64,000 nt of DNA from Vibrio astriarenae. Its GTDB lineage: Bacteria > Pseudomonadota > Gammaproteobacteria > Enterobacterales > Vibrionaceae. How positions within the stretch are numbered: the stretch's first letter is position 1; every line of letters begins with the position of its first letter. The notes below the pieces were generated by a model, which saw only the letters and a program-made list of their open reading frames with translations, was not told the origin of the DNA and did no database searches. Both the position numbers and the translations under genes were made by a program. The DNA lies in NCBI RefSeq assembly GCF_010587385.1, contig NZ_CP047475.1:1178001-1242000 (forward strand). Direction: 5' to 3'. Below, in pieces: positions 9,430 through 18,698 of this stretch.

Positions 9430-10155
9430 TTAAGCTGCTTGTTCAACTTGCTTAAGAAACGTCGCTTTACGCTCATTGAACTGCTCAACAAGGTCGGTGA
9501 CGGCTTCTTGAGAGTAAGGTTTTAATCCGCTGGCGATCATGCGCTTTTTGCCTTTACCAATGACTTCACCATCTTCTTTGAACTCAAAATTCATTGTTAC
9601 TACACCACGTTTATCATCCACATCAAAGGTTGCACCATTAAATTCAACCTCAGGATGAGTAATATCGAGGCGCGCAAATTCCACTTCCATTGATTCATAG
9701 ATAACAAGTGGGCGCTGGCAGTTGATCATCATTTGCTGCTCCTCCATCAGAGGAACCATGATGTGAGGGAAGTTCATACCAGAAAACTTAACGTAAGCTT
9801 TAACGACATGCTCGATGAGCGCTTGATTGTGGCTTACTTCACCACTGCGAGACATGTTTAAATAAGATTTACCTTGGTCGTCGACCACACTAGCTTCGTT
9901 CTCATTTTGCTCGATGACGGATAAACCGACGCCGTCATTAACCATTCCAGCAAACTCAATGCGCATGTTCTGACAGATCCCCTCCTTTTGTAACAGTACA
10001 GAGAAAAGCAGATCGCCTGGCACACAGAAGCGTTTGTTATCTTCATCGTGGATAGGGTTGAAATCACCAGCAACAAGCTTTGCAAAGTGACTGGCTTGTT
10101 GACGAGAAAATACGATGTGCTGATCTTGTTGTGTAAAGTAAGGGTCTAAAAACAT
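9430..10155 (-). CDS. DUF3581 family protein, hotdog/MaoC-like
   Basis: The 241-residue cytoplasmic protein matches DUF3581, a family of Vibrio, Shewanella and relatives. Near residues 30-36 it has GDFNPIH, which resembles the substrate-binding motif of MaoC-type hotdog hydratases (D...N.H), so an acyl-thioester ligand is possible. No other catalytic residue can be assigned with confidence. It is monocistronic, with terminators on both sides (9379 and 10247). True function unknown. Confidence 0.8.
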   Translation of the reverse strand: MFLDPYFTQQDQHIVFSRQQASHFAKLVAGDFNPIHDEDNKRFCVPGDLLFSVLLQKEGICQNMRIEFAGMVNDGVGLSVIEQNENEASVVDDQGKSYLNMSRSGEVSHNQALIEHVVKAYVKFSGMNFPHIMVPLMEEQQMMINCQRPLVIYESMEVEFARLDITHPEVEFNGATFDVDDKRGVVTMNFEFKEDGEVIGKGKKRMIASGLKPYSQEAVTDLVEQFNERKATFLKQVEQAA

Positions 10156-10246
10156 AATTCGCGTTAATAAGTTCTGATGATGTGGCGATTATAACGGGTT
10201 AATTTAATTAAATGGTCTATCCAGTGTCATTAAACTGAAAACAATA

Positions 10247-10270
10247 AAAAAGAGGCATGACGCCTCTTTT
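10247..10270 (-). terminator. Terminator of the yeiP-yciU operon
   Basis: The AGAGGC / GCCTCT stem (10251-10256, 10262-10267) is flanked by A and T runs. Minus-strand reading ends in TTTTTTATTGTTT, 28 bp past the yciU stop. Confidence 0.88.
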
Positions 10271-10297
10271 AAGAATTTGAAATAGGGTGAATCGAGT

Positions 10298-10615
10298 CTA
10301 GTCGCGCTTCCACAGCATGTGGCAGAATTTATTATCTGGGTCACGGCTAACAAGCATTCGAGCGAAGACATCATCGAGCGCATCATCTGCTTCATTTACC
10401 AAGCCAATACATACCTCTGCAAATGTCTCATCAACCTCAAAGCCAACGTGTTCTACCCAGTCATCACCCGTTTCAACAACTTCGGCTGCGCCTCTATCGT
10501 CAAATTGAGCGGTAAACAGAATAACGTCTGCAGGTTCTAAATTGTCTGGTGCCATTTCGAGGAAGATATCGTAGGCAACTTCGATGACATCGTCCAAAGA
10601 GATCAAATCGCTCAT
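10298..10615 (-). CDS. yciU: YciU/HI1450 family acidic protein (putative dsDNA mimic)
   Basis: The 105-residue protein is strongly acidic (many Asp/Glu, few Lys/Arg) and matches the UPF0263 / YciU / HI1450 family. A structure of the Haemophilus member showed a surface charge like double-stranded DNA, and HU was proposed as a partner. Conserved blocks seen here include DWVEHVGFEVDE near the middle and the C-terminal FCHMLWKRD. It begins only 4 bp after yeiP, so both are one transcription unit. Function in vivo is not settled. Confidence 0.88.
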   Translation of the reverse strand: MSDLISLDDVIEVAYDIFLEMAPDNLEPADVILFTAQFDDRGAAEVVETGDDWVEHVGFEVDETFAEVCIGLVNEADDALDDVFARMLVSRDPDNKFCHMLWKRD

Positions 10616-10619
10616 AAAA

Positions 10620-11186
10620 CTATGCTCGGCTCATGTATTTGCGTTCAGCTGTGTTGATGATAATGCGATCACCGGTCGCAATGTACTCAGGTACTTGAAC
10701 AGTCAGGCCTGTAGGAAGACGTGCTGGTTTAGTACGCGCAGACGCTGATGCACCTTTGATTGAAGGGTCAGTCTCTTCGATGACCATCTCAACAGAAGAA
10801 GGCAGTTCAATAGCTACAGCTGCACCATCAACAAGAACAATGTGCAGGCCTTGAATCTCTTCAGTGATGAAAAGTAGGTCGTCTTCGATGTCAGCTTGCT
10901 TAAAGGTATATTGAGTGTAGTCTTCATTATCCATAAAGATGTACTCGTCGCCATCAACATAAGAGAAAGAAGAAGCGCGCTTGTTCATCTCTACGGTATC
11001 GACGACGTCATCAGACTTAAAACGCTCGTCGACGCGCGCACCGGTGTTGAGATCAGTACAACGTAGTTTGTAAATCTTTGCACCGCCGCGACCACCAGGT
11101 GTTGTCACTTCGATGTCTTTAATAAGTAGGGTTTTACCGTTAGATTCGATCGCGAATCCTTTTTTAAGTTCACTTGCCCTTGGCAT
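10620..11186 (-). CDS. yeiP: Elongation factor P-like protein YeiP (EfpL)
   Basis: The 188-residue, three-domain EF-P paralog (KOW-like N domain, two OB-like domains) binds the ribosome E site region and is reported to relieve stalling on difficult nascent sequences, overlapping with EF-P. The loop tip that in EF-P carries the modified Lys reads TPGGRGGAKIYK here, with Arg at the tip, the mark of the YeiP/EfpL subfamily. The C-terminal signature (YIATGDRIIINTAERKYMSR) fits EF-P proteins. It is the first gene of the yeiP-yciU operon; the small divergent spacer to the plus-strand nucleotidyltransferase (126 bp) must hold its promoter. Confidence 0.93.
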   Translation of the reverse strand: MPRASELKKGFAIESNGKTLLIKDIEVTTPGGRGGAKIYKLRCTDLNTGARVDERFKSDDVVDTVEMNKRASSFSYVDGDEYIFMDNEDYTQYTFKQADIEDDLLFITEEIQGLHIVLVDGAAVAIELPSSVEMVIEETDPSIKGASASARTKPARLPTGLTVQVPEYIATGDRIIINTAERKYMSRA

Positions 11187-11312
11187 GGATAGTACCTCTT
11201 GTTATCGATGAGCTAAGTATAACCCTGACAATTGTGATTAGGAAATACTTGAACAAACCTCAGTTCTGATTCACCATTATTTATCTGATATATCTTAACG
11301 TTACATTGATTA

Positions 11313-12071
11313 ATGCTTGCTCAGTCACAGTTCGAATTTCAATCTGATTTCCAGCCAGCGGTCCAAGATGCACTGCGTTTCTTTAAGGCTGGCTTGGGTA
11401 CAAACCTACATAGTGTGTATGTCTATGGCAGTGTTGCTCGACACTCCGCTGTCAGCACGCGCTCGAACCTTGATTTAGTTGTCATTACTCACCGGCCTTT
11501 TGAAGACAATCGCACGACGTTAATGAATACAGTGCAATGGCGTTTTCAGCGCAGCTTTCCCCACGTTAAAGGGTTAAATGTAAAGCTAGCATTAGCAAAA
11601 GAGGTTGCGAGTCTCGATAGTATTTTTTCGTGGGGTTTTCTTTTGCGCCAGTGCTGTACTTGCATTTATGGTGAAGACCTAGGTGAGTGCTTTGGAGACT
11701 ATGAGCCAAGCTGGGAGATCGCCAAGTTTTGGAATAGTGATGTTGCTGATTGGATACGAAATGGCCGCCAAAAAATTGCCATTGCTAAAACGGCTCAAGA
11801 GCAGTCTCAAGCGCAAATCAGAATTGCTAAAAAGCTATTGAGAGCGAGCTACAGTGTAGTGATGCACAAACATAAGCGTTGGATAGATGACCCAATAGAG
11901 TGTGGTGAGGAATTTGTTCGTTTCTATCCAGATAAGCAGATAGAAATCGACCGTTTGGGAATCCTACTCAGTGGACGAGTAATCCCCAAACGTTCAGTGG
12001 TTGGTTTGATTGACAGCTATGGTCAATGGTTACTTAAAGAGTATGAGCGTACAGAGTTCAAAATAGGCTAG
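11313..12071 (+). CDS. Nucleotidyltransferase-domain protein
   Basis: The 252-residue protein has a pol-beta-type nucleotidyltransferase motif near residues 33-53: YGSVARHSAVSTRSNLDLVV, i.e. G-S, a spacer, then N-L-D-L with one Asp where many members have D-x-D. The middle is all-alpha (about 130-200), like the C-terminal helical domain of minimal nucleotidyltransferases. It could transfer a nucleotide to a small molecule or protein, but the imperfect second metal ligand leaves activity open. The gene converges on polB with about 30 bp between stops and does not look like part of an operon. Confidence 0.75.
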   Translation: MLAQSQFEFQSDFQPAVQDALRFFKAGLGTNLHSVYVYGSVARHSAVSTRSNLDLVVITHRPFEDNRTTLMNTVQWRFQRSFPHVKGLNVKLALAKEVASLDSIFSWGFLLRQCCTCIYGEDLGECFGDYEPSWEIAKFWNSDVADWIRNGRQKIAIAKTAQEQSQAQIRIAKKLLRASYSVVMHKHKRWIDDPIECGEEFVRFYPDKQIEIDRLGILLSGRVIPKRSVVGLIDSYGQWLLKEYERTEFKIG

Positions 12072-12101
12072 CTTGCTATTTTATTTCCTGTTGTTTCTGT
12101 C

Positions 12102-14465
12102 TTAGAAAAGCCCCAATTGGGGTTCACTCAACTGTTTAAAGTCATACCCTACAAAAGGGAGTATCGCTTCTGCCACGGGTTTTAGTTGCTTATCGATGTA
12201 GTGCTGGTAATCAATGGCACTTTCAAGATAGTCGATTGGCTCTGGGCCATTGATTGTAATCACATACTCAATACGGCCACGGTTTTGATATTGTAATGGC
12301 CTACCTAACTTGGCATTTTTCTCATCAGCAATGCGTGCCGCTCGAACTTGTGGTGGGATGTTCTTCTCGTACTCATGTAATTTACGTCGCAAGCGTTTTT
12401 GATAGACCAACTGATTGTCAAATTCACCCGCTTGAGTTCGCTCAACCATATCACGCACATAGTCTGACGGGTTATTTCCATGAAACACCATCATATACAG
12501 CTTTTGCTGAAAGGTTTGGGCAAGAGGCGTCCAGTCAGAACGTGCGCTCTCTAGTCCTTTAAAGACTATCTTTTCTTCTCCATTTCTATCAATTAGGCCT
12601 GCATAGCGTTTTTTAGAGCCCGTTTCAGAGCCCCGTATCGTTGGCATGAGAAACTTCTTGTAGTGGGTTTCATATTCAAGCTCCAAGAAGGACTCAATAC
12701 CAAAATGTTGTTTGAGCTCTTGTTGCCACCACGCATTGATCTCTGTGACTAACTGCTGACCTATGATGTCGGCATCTTGCTGTGAATAGGCAGATTTCAA
12801 GGCAACAAAAGTCGAATCAGTATCACCATAGATGACCTGATACCCGCGCTCTTCGATCAACCGTTTGGTGGTTTTCATAATTTCATGTCCGCGCATGGTG
12901 ATACTTGAGGCGAGACGAGTATCAAAGAATCGGCATCCCGACGAGCCTAATACGCCGTAGAAGGAGTTCATGATAATCTTTAGTGCTTGAGAAAACGCGG
13001 CTTCGTTGTTTTTCTTTGCTATATCTCGAGCACGCCAGATGTCCTCGACCATTTTAGGCAGGAAGTGCTTTTCTCGATGAAACTGTCCACCGCGAAAGCC
13101 TTCAATAGCGCTATTAGGTGAGCGACCTACCTCGAGTTTTAGTCCCTCAATCAGACCCAGGGGGTCAATCAAAAATGAGCGAATGATAGATGGGTATAGA
13201 CTCTTATAGTCCAACACAAGAACGGAATCATAAAGGTTAGGTATTGAATCCATGACGTACCCCCCAGGTGACGCAATCCAGTCTTCGGGGTGCATATTCG
13301 GAGCAACGTAACCAGCGCGATGAAGTTGGGGCAGATAGAGGTTTGTAAATGCGGCCACAGAGCCGCCGATACGATCAAGCTCCAGGCCAGTTAACCGTGA
13401 ACGTTCAATGGCAAAATCGAGCAAATGCGTATGTTCAAAAATACGATTGACCAATACACAGTCTTGCAGGTTGTATTTGGCAAGCGACAGCTTATCGTGA
13501 CGAAACATATGGTTAATTTCTTCCATACGGTCGTGCACATTGTGAATGGCTTTGCCTTCGCCAAGCAGCTCTTGAGAGACTGACTCTAAAGACCAAGAGC
13601 GGAAATGGTATGTGGCCGATTTGAGCATATCGATACCATCAATCACCACTCTTCCCGGAATAGAGATAAATCCTTGTTGATTGCTACCTGACCGGAAGAA
13701 TGCGTTGCGGCCGCCACGTCCTAACTTCAATGGTAATTTGTGCCATTGCGCTCTTCTATCGAGTAATCGGAAGTCGAAATCAATGACGTTCCAACCAACA
13801 ATAATGTCTGGGTCAAATTGATCGAACCAGTTGCAAAGGGCGATTAACAGCGCTTTTTCGTCATTGACCCATTCGATGGGAGTGTTTTCACAAGGCTGCG
13901 GTTTGCCCACCATGATGACTCGGCTATCTCGCTCGCAGTCTAAGCCGATAGAGTAGAGGATACCTTTTTCGGAACATTCAATATCAAGTGACACAACACA
14001 AAGTGAAGGTTTGTAGTCACCAGCTCGACATTGTGCTTGAGTAATCTGTGTATGTTTAGCTCTAGAGCGACGGTTGCCAGTAAATTCGATGCTTCCTTGA
14101 ATAAACCGTTCCATTAGGAAGCGATCAGCCAAGCGTATATCTGCCTCAAAAGTGACAATGTCACCCTGAGCAAGGAGCTGAGTTGCTGCTTGTGCTTGGT
14201 TTATGGTTTGGAAGTAGCAAGCGCACAGAGGCACTTGTGCGAAGTTTTTCAATGCGAGTGGTCGCATCTCAAATGGGATACTGTTGTCATTCAACAGTCT
14301 TTCTGCAGCGTGCCTCTCGTGTTGAGAGATAAAAAAGGTTGGGCGCTCGCCCTCCACTTCGATTTGCATCGGGCCATCATCGGTCGTCACCCATAGTTCT
14401 ATGAGTGTTTTCTGACCTTTATCTCGCGCTTGGCGGGTTAACACGAAGCCATGATGAATGCTCAA
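12102..14465 (-). CDS. polB: DNA polymerase II (family B)
   Basis: Family-B polymerase with 3'-5' exonuclease, used in E. coli for lesion bypass and restart. Exonuclease motifs are SLDIECSEKG and GWNVIDFDFRLL; polymerase motifs are LDYKSLYPSIIRSF (A), KIIMNSFYGVLGSSGCRF (B) and IYGDTDSTFV (C), all intact. The open frame begins at an ATG at 14516, but I prefer the TTG at 14465: AGGA lies 6 bases upstream and the resulting 787 residues match the E. coli length (783) and its N-terminus (GFVLTR). I found no convincing LexA box upstream, unlike E. coli polB. It lies next to uvrY, as in V. cholerae. Confidence 0.93.
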   Translation of the reverse strand: MSIHHGFVLTRQARDKGQKTLIELWVTTDDGPMQIEVEGERPTFFISQHERHAAERLLNDNSIPFEMRPLALKNFAQVPLCACYFQTINQAQAATQLLAQGDIVTFEADIRLADRFLMERFIQGSIEFTGNRRSRAKHTQITQAQCRAGDYKPSLCVVSLDIECSEKGILYSIGLDCERDSRVIMVGKPQPCENTPIEWVNDEKALLIALCNWFDQFDPDIIVGWNVIDFDFRLLDRRAQWHKLPLKLGRGGRNAFFRSGSNQQGFISIPGRVVIDGIDMLKSATYHFRSWSLESVSQELLGEGKAIHNVHDRMEEINHMFRHDKLSLAKYNLQDCVLVNRIFEHTHLLDFAIERSRLTGLELDRIGGSVAAFTNLYLPQLHRAGYVAPNMHPEDWIASPGGYVMDSIPNLYDSVLVLDYKSLYPSIIRSFLIDPLGLIEGLKLEVGRSPNSAIEGFRGGQFHREKHFLPKMVEDIWRARDIAKKNNEAAFSQALKIIMNSFYGVLGSSGCRFFDTRLASSITMRGHEIMKTTKRLIEERGYQVIYGDTDSTFVALKSAYSQQDADIIGQQLVTEINAWWQQELKQHFGIESFLELEYETHYKKFLMPTIRGSETGSKKRYAGLIDRNGEEKIVFKGLESARSDWTPLAQTFQQKLYMMVFHGNNPSDYVRDMVERTQAGEFDNQLVYQKRLRRKLHEYEKNIPPQVRAARIADEKNAKLGRPLQYQNRGRIEYVITINGPEPIDYLESAIDYQHYIDKQLKPVAEAILPFVGYDFKQLSEPQLGLF

Positions 14466-14759
14466 TGGAAGTCCTGCTATTGTTTTTATTGACGTTTTCG
14501 CAAGGAATACTAACAAACTTTTGATCTTAGTTGATACTTTTGATCTTTATGGATACGAACGGCTATAACATCTGGTTAGGAGGAGATAAATGTGCCATAA
14601 GACAGAAAACAATAGTATTACTTGCCAAACCTTGCATTTAGGAGCATAGTCGAAGGAAGCAAATTCTTTCCAATTAGGTTAAAATGGCGAACCAAACTGT
14701 TATCCACTCCCGAGTGGTTGCAGAGCCAAGCCAAACAATTAGAGTGTGGAGATACAAGA

Positions 14760-15404
14760 GTGATAAGTGTTTTCCTTGTAGATGATCACGAGCTGGTTCG
14801 CACAGGGATACGACGTATTATTGAAGACGTCCGTGGAATGAACGTAGCAGGGGAAGCTGAAAGCGGTGAAGATGCAGTAAAATGGTGTCGTAGCAATCAT
14901 GCTGACGTCATTCTGATGGATATGAACATGCCAGGTATTGGCGGTTTGGAAGCGACGAAAAAGATTTTACGCTTCAATCCTGACGTAAAAATCATTGTAC
15001 TCACAGTGCATACAGAAAATCCGTTCCCAACCAAGGTCATGCAGGCAGGAGCCGCTGGTTACCTAACAAAAGGGGCCGGTCCGGATGAGATGGTCAACGC
15101 AATTCGTGTGGTAAATAGCGGTCAACGCTATATCTCTCCTGAAATTGCGCAACAGATGGCATTGAGTCAGTTCTCACCTGCGTCAGAAAATCCGTTTGAT
15201 GATTTGTCTGAGCGTGAGTTACAGATCATGATGATGATCACCAAAGGCCAGAAGGTGACGGACATTTCAGAGCAGTTAAACCTGAGTCCAAAAACCGTCA
15301 ACAGTTATCGCTATCGCTTGTTTAGCAAGCTAGATATAAGCGGTGATGTTGAGCTGACCCATTTGGCGATTCGTCATGGCATTTTGGATGCCGAAACCTT
15401 ATAG
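14760..15404 (+). CDS. uvrY: Response regulator UvrY/VarA (GacA family)
   Basis: The 214-residue NarL-type regulator has a receiver domain (acid pocket DD at residues 8-9, phospho-acceptor Asp54 in ILMDMNMPG, Thr/Lys switch residues) and a C-terminal LuxR-type HTH (LSERELQIMMMITKGQ, LNLSPKTVNSYRYRLFSKL). With the sensor BarA/VarS it drives Csr small RNAs that titrate CsrA, linking metabolism to quorum sensing and virulence in Vibrio. I chose the GTG at 14760, with GGAG 8 bases upstream; an in-frame ATG at 14622 would add 46 residues absent from the family. The sensor gene is not in the window. The gene is followed by a terminator, then uvrC. Confidence 0.95.
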   Translation: MISVFLVDDHELVRTGIRRIIEDVRGMNVAGEAESGEDAVKWCRSNHADVILMDMNMPGIGGLEATKKILRFNPDVKIIVLTVHTENPFPTKVMQAGAAGYLTKGAGPDEMVNAIRVVNSGQRYISPEIAQQMALSQFSPASENPFDDLSERELQIMMMITKGQKVTDISEQLNLSPKTVNSYRYRLFSKLDISGDVELTHLAIRHGILDAETL

Positions 15405-15413
15405 GATTATATT

Positions 15414-15440
15414 GACCGCTGAATTTCAGCGGTCTTTTTA
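15414..15440 (+). terminator. Intrinsic terminator between uvrY and uvrC
   Basis: A 9-bp perfect stem (GACCGCTGA / TCAGCGGTC, 15414-15422 and 15426-15434) has a 3-nt loop followed by TTTTTATT. The T run ends right at the uvrC start codon (15443). Confidence 0.85.
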
Positions 15441-15442
15441 TT

Positions 15443-17308
15443 ATGTCAGATAGCAACACTCAAACCTCCCTCGACGAAACAGCGCCTTTTGATTCTTCGG
15501 CTTTTCTAAAAACGGTCACTAGCCAGCCGGGTGTGTATCGGATGTACAACATCGATTCTGACGTTATCTACGTTGGTAAAGCGAAAGATCTGAAGAAGCG
15601 TTTATCGAGTTATTTCCGCAAGAAAATTGACAGCGAAAAGACCAAAGCATTGGTCAGCCATATCGCCAAAATAGACGTAACGATTACACATACTGAAACA
15701 GAAGCTCTTATTTTAGAGCACAATTATATTAAGCAATATTTGCCAAAATATAATGTGTTGTTACGAGATGATAAGTCTTATCCATTTATCTTTTTGAGTG
15801 GGCATAAACACCCTAGAGTGTCTATTCATCGCGGGGCAAAAAAGAAAAAAGGCGAATACTTTGGCCCCTATCCAGATTCTGGTGCGGTGAGAGAAACTTT
15901 GCACCTCGTGCAAAAGATCTTTCCCGTGCGCCAATGTGAAGACACCGTTTATAGCAATCGAACCAGGCCGTGTTTGATGTATCAAATTGGCCGCTGTGCT
16001 GGACCGTGTGTTTCAAGTGCGATCTCGACCGAAGACTATGAAGAGCTCGTTGGCGACCTACGCCTGTTCTTACAAGGCAAAGATCAACAGGTGTTGACTT
16101 TGCTGGTGGATAAGATGGAAAAGGCCAGTATGTCGCTAAAGTTCGAAGATGCGGCGCGCTATCGAGATCAAATTCAGGCAATTCGTCGTGTCCAAGAGCA
16201 GCAGTTTGTTTCTGAGGACAGTATGGATGATATGGATGTTGTTGGATTTGCGATTGAGAGTGGTGTGGCGTGTGTTCATATTTTGATGATCAGACAAGGC
16301 AAGATTCTTGGCAGTCGCAGTCACTATCCAAAAATTCCAGCGAATACTGACAAGACTGAAGTGTTTGATAGTTTTCTCACCCAATACTATCTGGCGCACA
16401 ATGAGGCAAGGACATTGCCAACTCGTGTATTGCTTAACTCCGGATTGAGCGATGAGTTAGACTCCATTCAAGCCGCGGTATCGGACGTGGCTGGCAGAAA
16501 AGTTCACTTTCAATCCAACCCGACAGGGACAAGGGGTCGGTATCTTAAACTTGCAAACACCAATGCATTGACGGCGATCACCACCAAGATCAATCATAAG
16601 ATGACGATCAACCAACGCTTTACAGAGTTGCAAGATGTCTTAGCGACTGAGTCATTAACACGTATGGAATGTTTCGATATCTCCCATACAATGGGTGAAA
16701 GCACGATTGCTTCTTGTGTCGTCTTCAATCGTGAAGGACCACTTAAGCAAGAGTATCGCCGCTATAACATCACAGGTATCACTGGCGGAGATGACTATGC
16801 CGCGATGGCGCAAGCTCTAGAGCGTCGATACTCGAAGCAGCTAGATGTTGACAAGATCCCGGATGTTATTTTTATTGATGGTGGTAAAGGGCAGTTGAAT
16901 GCAGCCCTTTCAACAATCAAGCAATTTTGGGGAGATTGGCCTAAGCGACCAACGCTGGTTGGTATCGCCAAGGGTGTGACACGTAAGCCAGGTTTGGAGA
17001 CGTTGATTACTGATCACGGTGAAGAGTTTAACCTGCCCTCGGACGCGCCAGCTCTGCACTTGATGCAGCATATCCGAGACGAGAGTCACAATCATGCGAT
17101 TGCGGGCCATCGAGCTAAACGGGGCAAGACTCGCAGAACCAGTGCGTTAGAACACATTGAAGGGATTGGACCAAAGCGTCGCCAGGCCTTGTTAAAATAC
17201 ATGGGTGGGCTGCAGGAACTGAAACGAGCGACTGTTGAAGAAATCGCCAAAGTGCCAGGGATTAGCTTTTCTTTAGCAGAAAACATTCATCAAGCATTGA
17301 AAGAATAG
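15443..17308 (+). CDS. uvrC: Excinuclease ABC subunit C
   Basis: The 621-residue nuclease makes both cuts in nucleotide excision repair with UvrA/UvrB. The N-terminal GIY-YIG domain (GVYRMY... [18 protein letters not shown], about 30-57) makes the 3' cut. A UVR motif ([16 protein letters not shown], about 230-250) binds UvrB. The RNase-H-like C-terminal nuclease ([30 protein letters not shown]) makes the 5' cut, and tandem HhH motifs end the protein ([13 protein letters not shown]). The ATG at 15443 directly abuts a terminator hairpin and has no visible Shine-Dalgarno sequence; no better start is in frame. Length is close to E. coli UvrC (610). Confidence 0.95.
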   Translation: MSDSNTQTSLDETAPFDSSAFLKTVTSQPGVYRMYNIDSDVIYVGKAKDLKKRLSSYFRKKIDSEKTKALVSHIAKIDVTITHTETEALILEHNYIKQYLPKYNVLLRDDKSYPFIFLSGHKHPRVSIHRGAKKKKGEYFGPYPDSGAVRETLHLVQKIFPVRQCEDTVYSNRTRPCLMYQIGRCAGPCVSSAISTEDYEELVGDLRLFLQGKDQQVLTLLVDKMEKASMSLKFEDAARYRDQIQAIRRVQEQQFVSEDSMDDMDVVGFAIESGVACVHILMIRQGKILGSRSHYPKIPANTDKTEVFDSFLTQYYLAHNEARTLPTRVLLNSGLSDELDSIQAAVSDVAGRKVHFQSNPTGTRGRYLKLANTNALTAITTKINHKMTINQRFTELQDVLATESLTRMECFDISHTMGESTIASCVVFNREGPLKQEYRRYNITGITGGDDYAAMAQALERRYSKQLDVDKIPDVIFIDGGKGQLNAALSTIKQFWGDWPKRPTLVGIAKGVTRKPGLETLITDHGEEFNLPSDAPALHLMQHIRDESHNHAIAGHRAKRGKTRRTSALEHIEGIGPKRRQALLKYMGGLQELKRATVEEIAKVPGISFSLAENIHQALKE

Positions 17309-17355
17309 AAAAAATCTCGCAACATAAACGCGAAACTGATCAGAGCCGTATACTT

Positions 17356-17913
17356 ATGCCTTTAAACATTCCGAACATTCTTTCTTTGCTGCGACTATTT
17401 TTGATACCTGTATTTATCGTCGCGTTTTACTTGCCGTATAGCTGGGCACCTTTCGCAGCCGCCATGATTTTTTGGGTTGCCGGTGTCACTGACTGGTTAG
17501 ATGGAATGCTGGCTCGTAAATTGGGGCAGACATCTCGCTTCGGCGCTTTCATTGATCCAGTGGCTGATAAAGTCCTTGTTGCAGCTGCACTTATCTTGAT
17601 TACAGAGCACTACCATACGATTTGGATTACAATCCCTGCGGTGACAATGATTGCTCGTGAAATCATCATTTCAGCTCTACGTGAGTGGATGGCAGAGATC
17701 GGTAAGAGAGCAAGTGTCGCCGTTTCATGGGTAGGTAAAGTAAAAACAGTTTCACAGATGTTCGCGTTATGGATGTTGATATGGCGTTATGATGACTGGA
17801 TGATCTGGCTCGGTTATGCAGCGCTTTATGTTGCGACCATTCTTACTTATTGGTCCATGATTCAGTATCTCGCAGCGGCAAAAGATGATTTGCTGGATGA
17901 AAAAAACATGTAG
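17356..17913 (+). CDS. pgsA: CDP-diacylglycerol--glycerol-3-phosphate 3-phosphatidyltransferase
   Basis: The 185-residue inner-membrane enzyme makes phosphatidylglycerol phosphate, the committed step to phosphatidylglycerol and cardiolipin. The CDP-alcohol phosphotransferase signature DG-x2-AR-x8-G-x3-D-x3-D is complete ([20 protein letters not shown], then VAD). About five hydrophobic spans are visible. It follows uvrC by 47 bp, as in V. cholerae and E. coli, and ends in a strong terminator before the tRNA cluster. Confidence 0.95.
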   Translation: MPLNIPNILSLLRLFLIPVFIVAFYLPYSWAPFAAAMIFWVAGVTDWLDGMLARKLGQTSRFGAFIDPVADKVLVAAALILITEHYHTIWITIPAVTMIAREIIISALREWMAEIGKRASVAVSWVGKVKTVSQMFALWMLIWRYDDWMIWLGYAALYVATILTYWSMIQYLAAAKDDLLDEKNM

Positions 17914-17919
17914 ATAGAG

Positions 17920-17947
17920 AGCGAACCGAACGGTTCGCTTTTTTTAT
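17920..17947 (+). terminator. Terminator of uvrC-pgsA
   Basis: Stem AGCGAACC / GGTTCGCT (17920-17927, 17932-17939) with a GAAC loop, followed by eight T residues, 7 bp after the pgsA stop. Confidence 0.92.
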
Positions 17948-18134
17948 CCCCTAATTTTGGCAAAGGTGTTGTTTCGCTAAGCTGTGGAGAGAGAATTAGC
18001 CGAAGTAAGTCGATGAAAGTTTTCTGATCTTCAATTGCCACGCCATTGTTCTGTGGGGTTTTTATACAAAATGTGTGATTTTTATCACTTTTGTGCGGAT
18101 ATTGTTCAAACAAATAAAAAAAACAAAAAAACGT

Positions 18135-18163
18135 TTGACTCGAAAGTCGGTTTCCGTAAAAAT
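18135..18163 (+). promoter_or_regulatory. Probable promoter of the tRNA cluster
   Basis: TTGACT at 18135-18140, a 17-bp spacer, then AAAAAT as a weak -10 at 18158-18163, followed by a GC-rich discriminator (GCATCCCG) typical of stable RNA promoters. It lies 49 bp before the first tRNA. The rest of the gap from pgsA (17948-18134) shows no gene. Confidence 0.5.
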
Positions 18164-18211
18164 GCATCCCGTACCCAAGAGGAGCGGTTAAGTTTCTCTA
18201 AGCGGTTTGAA

Positions 18212-18285
18212 GGCGTGTTGGCAGAGTGGCTATGCAGCGGATTGCAAATCCGTGGACCTCGGTTCGACTCCGGGACGCGCCTCCA
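18212..18285 (+). tRNA. tRNA-Cys (GCA)
   Basis: 74 nt with acceptor GGCGTGT / ACGCGCC (one G-U pair), anticodon stem-loop CGGATTGCAAATCCG with anticodon GCA, a TTCGA T-loop, U discriminator and encoded CCA. Confidence 0.97.
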
Positions 18286-18288
18286 TTT

Positions 18289-18364
18289 GCGACACTAGCT
18301 CAGTTGGTAGAGCGCAACCTTGCCAAGGTTGAGGTCACGAGTTCGAACCTCGTGTGTCGCTCCA
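18289..18364 (+). tRNA. tRNA-Gly (GCC), copy 1
   Basis: 76 nt; acceptor GCGACAC / GTGTCGC, anticodon loop TTGCCAA (GCC), TTCGA T-loop, encoded TCCA end. It starts 3 bp after tRNA-Cys, so both share one transcript. Confidence 0.97.
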
Positions 18365-18439
18365 AATTTTTGTGATAGCGATTCCCTTATGGGTCGATAT
18401 CAAGGATGGTGTCAACCATCGCAAGACCAAGTTTTGCGT

Positions 18440-18526
18440 GCCCTGGTGGTGGAATTGGTAGACACAAGGGATTTAAAATCCCTCGACGTTCGCGTTGTGC
18501 CGGTTCAAGTCCGGCCCGGGGCACCA
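18440..18526 (+). tRNA. tRNA-Leu (TAA)
   Basis: 87 nt class II tRNA with long variable arm; acceptor GCCCTGG / CCGGGGC, anticodon loop TTTAAAA (anticodon UAA), encoded CCA. Matches the leuZ type that accompanies Gly and Cys tRNAs after pgsA in E. coli. Confidence 0.97.
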
Positions 18527-18563
18527 TCTTACAATATATTGTGATTCTATATCATTGCATTAT

Positions 18564-18639
18564 GCGACACTAGCTCAGTTGGTAGAGCGCAACCTTGCCA
18601 AGGTTGAGGTCACGAGTTCGAACCTCGTGTGTCGCTCCA
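18564..18639 (+). tRNA. tRNA-Gly (GCC), copy 2
   Basis: 76 nt, identical over its full length to the copy at 18289-18364. Last tRNA of the cluster; terminator follows 6 bp later. Confidence 0.97.
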
Positions 18640-18644
18640 GTTTA

Positions 18645-18670
18645 AAAGCCCGCTCACAAGAGCGGGCTTT
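18645..18670. terminator. Terminator of the tRNA cluster, shared with the converging secreted-protein gene
   Basis: Eleven-bp stem AAAGCCCGCTC / GAGCGGGCTTT (18645-18655, 18660-18670) with a short loop. It ends in TTT on the plus strand and TTTTAAAC on the minus strand, so it probably works both ways. Confidence 0.88.
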
Positions 18671-18698
18671 GTCGTTTCAGAATCTTGTTCAGATTATA

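Noticed and set aside
18035..18298. Open frame covering tRNA-Cys and the spacer before it
   Set aside because: It crosses a tRNA gene with perfect cloverleaf and has no ribosome site; similar frames at 18320-18544 and 18495-18758 also run through tRNAs.
18289..18639. Repeat of tRNA-Gly as a sign of a mobile element or attachment site
   Set aside because: Identical tRNA copies in tandem clusters are common; no integrase or phage genes lie nearby.
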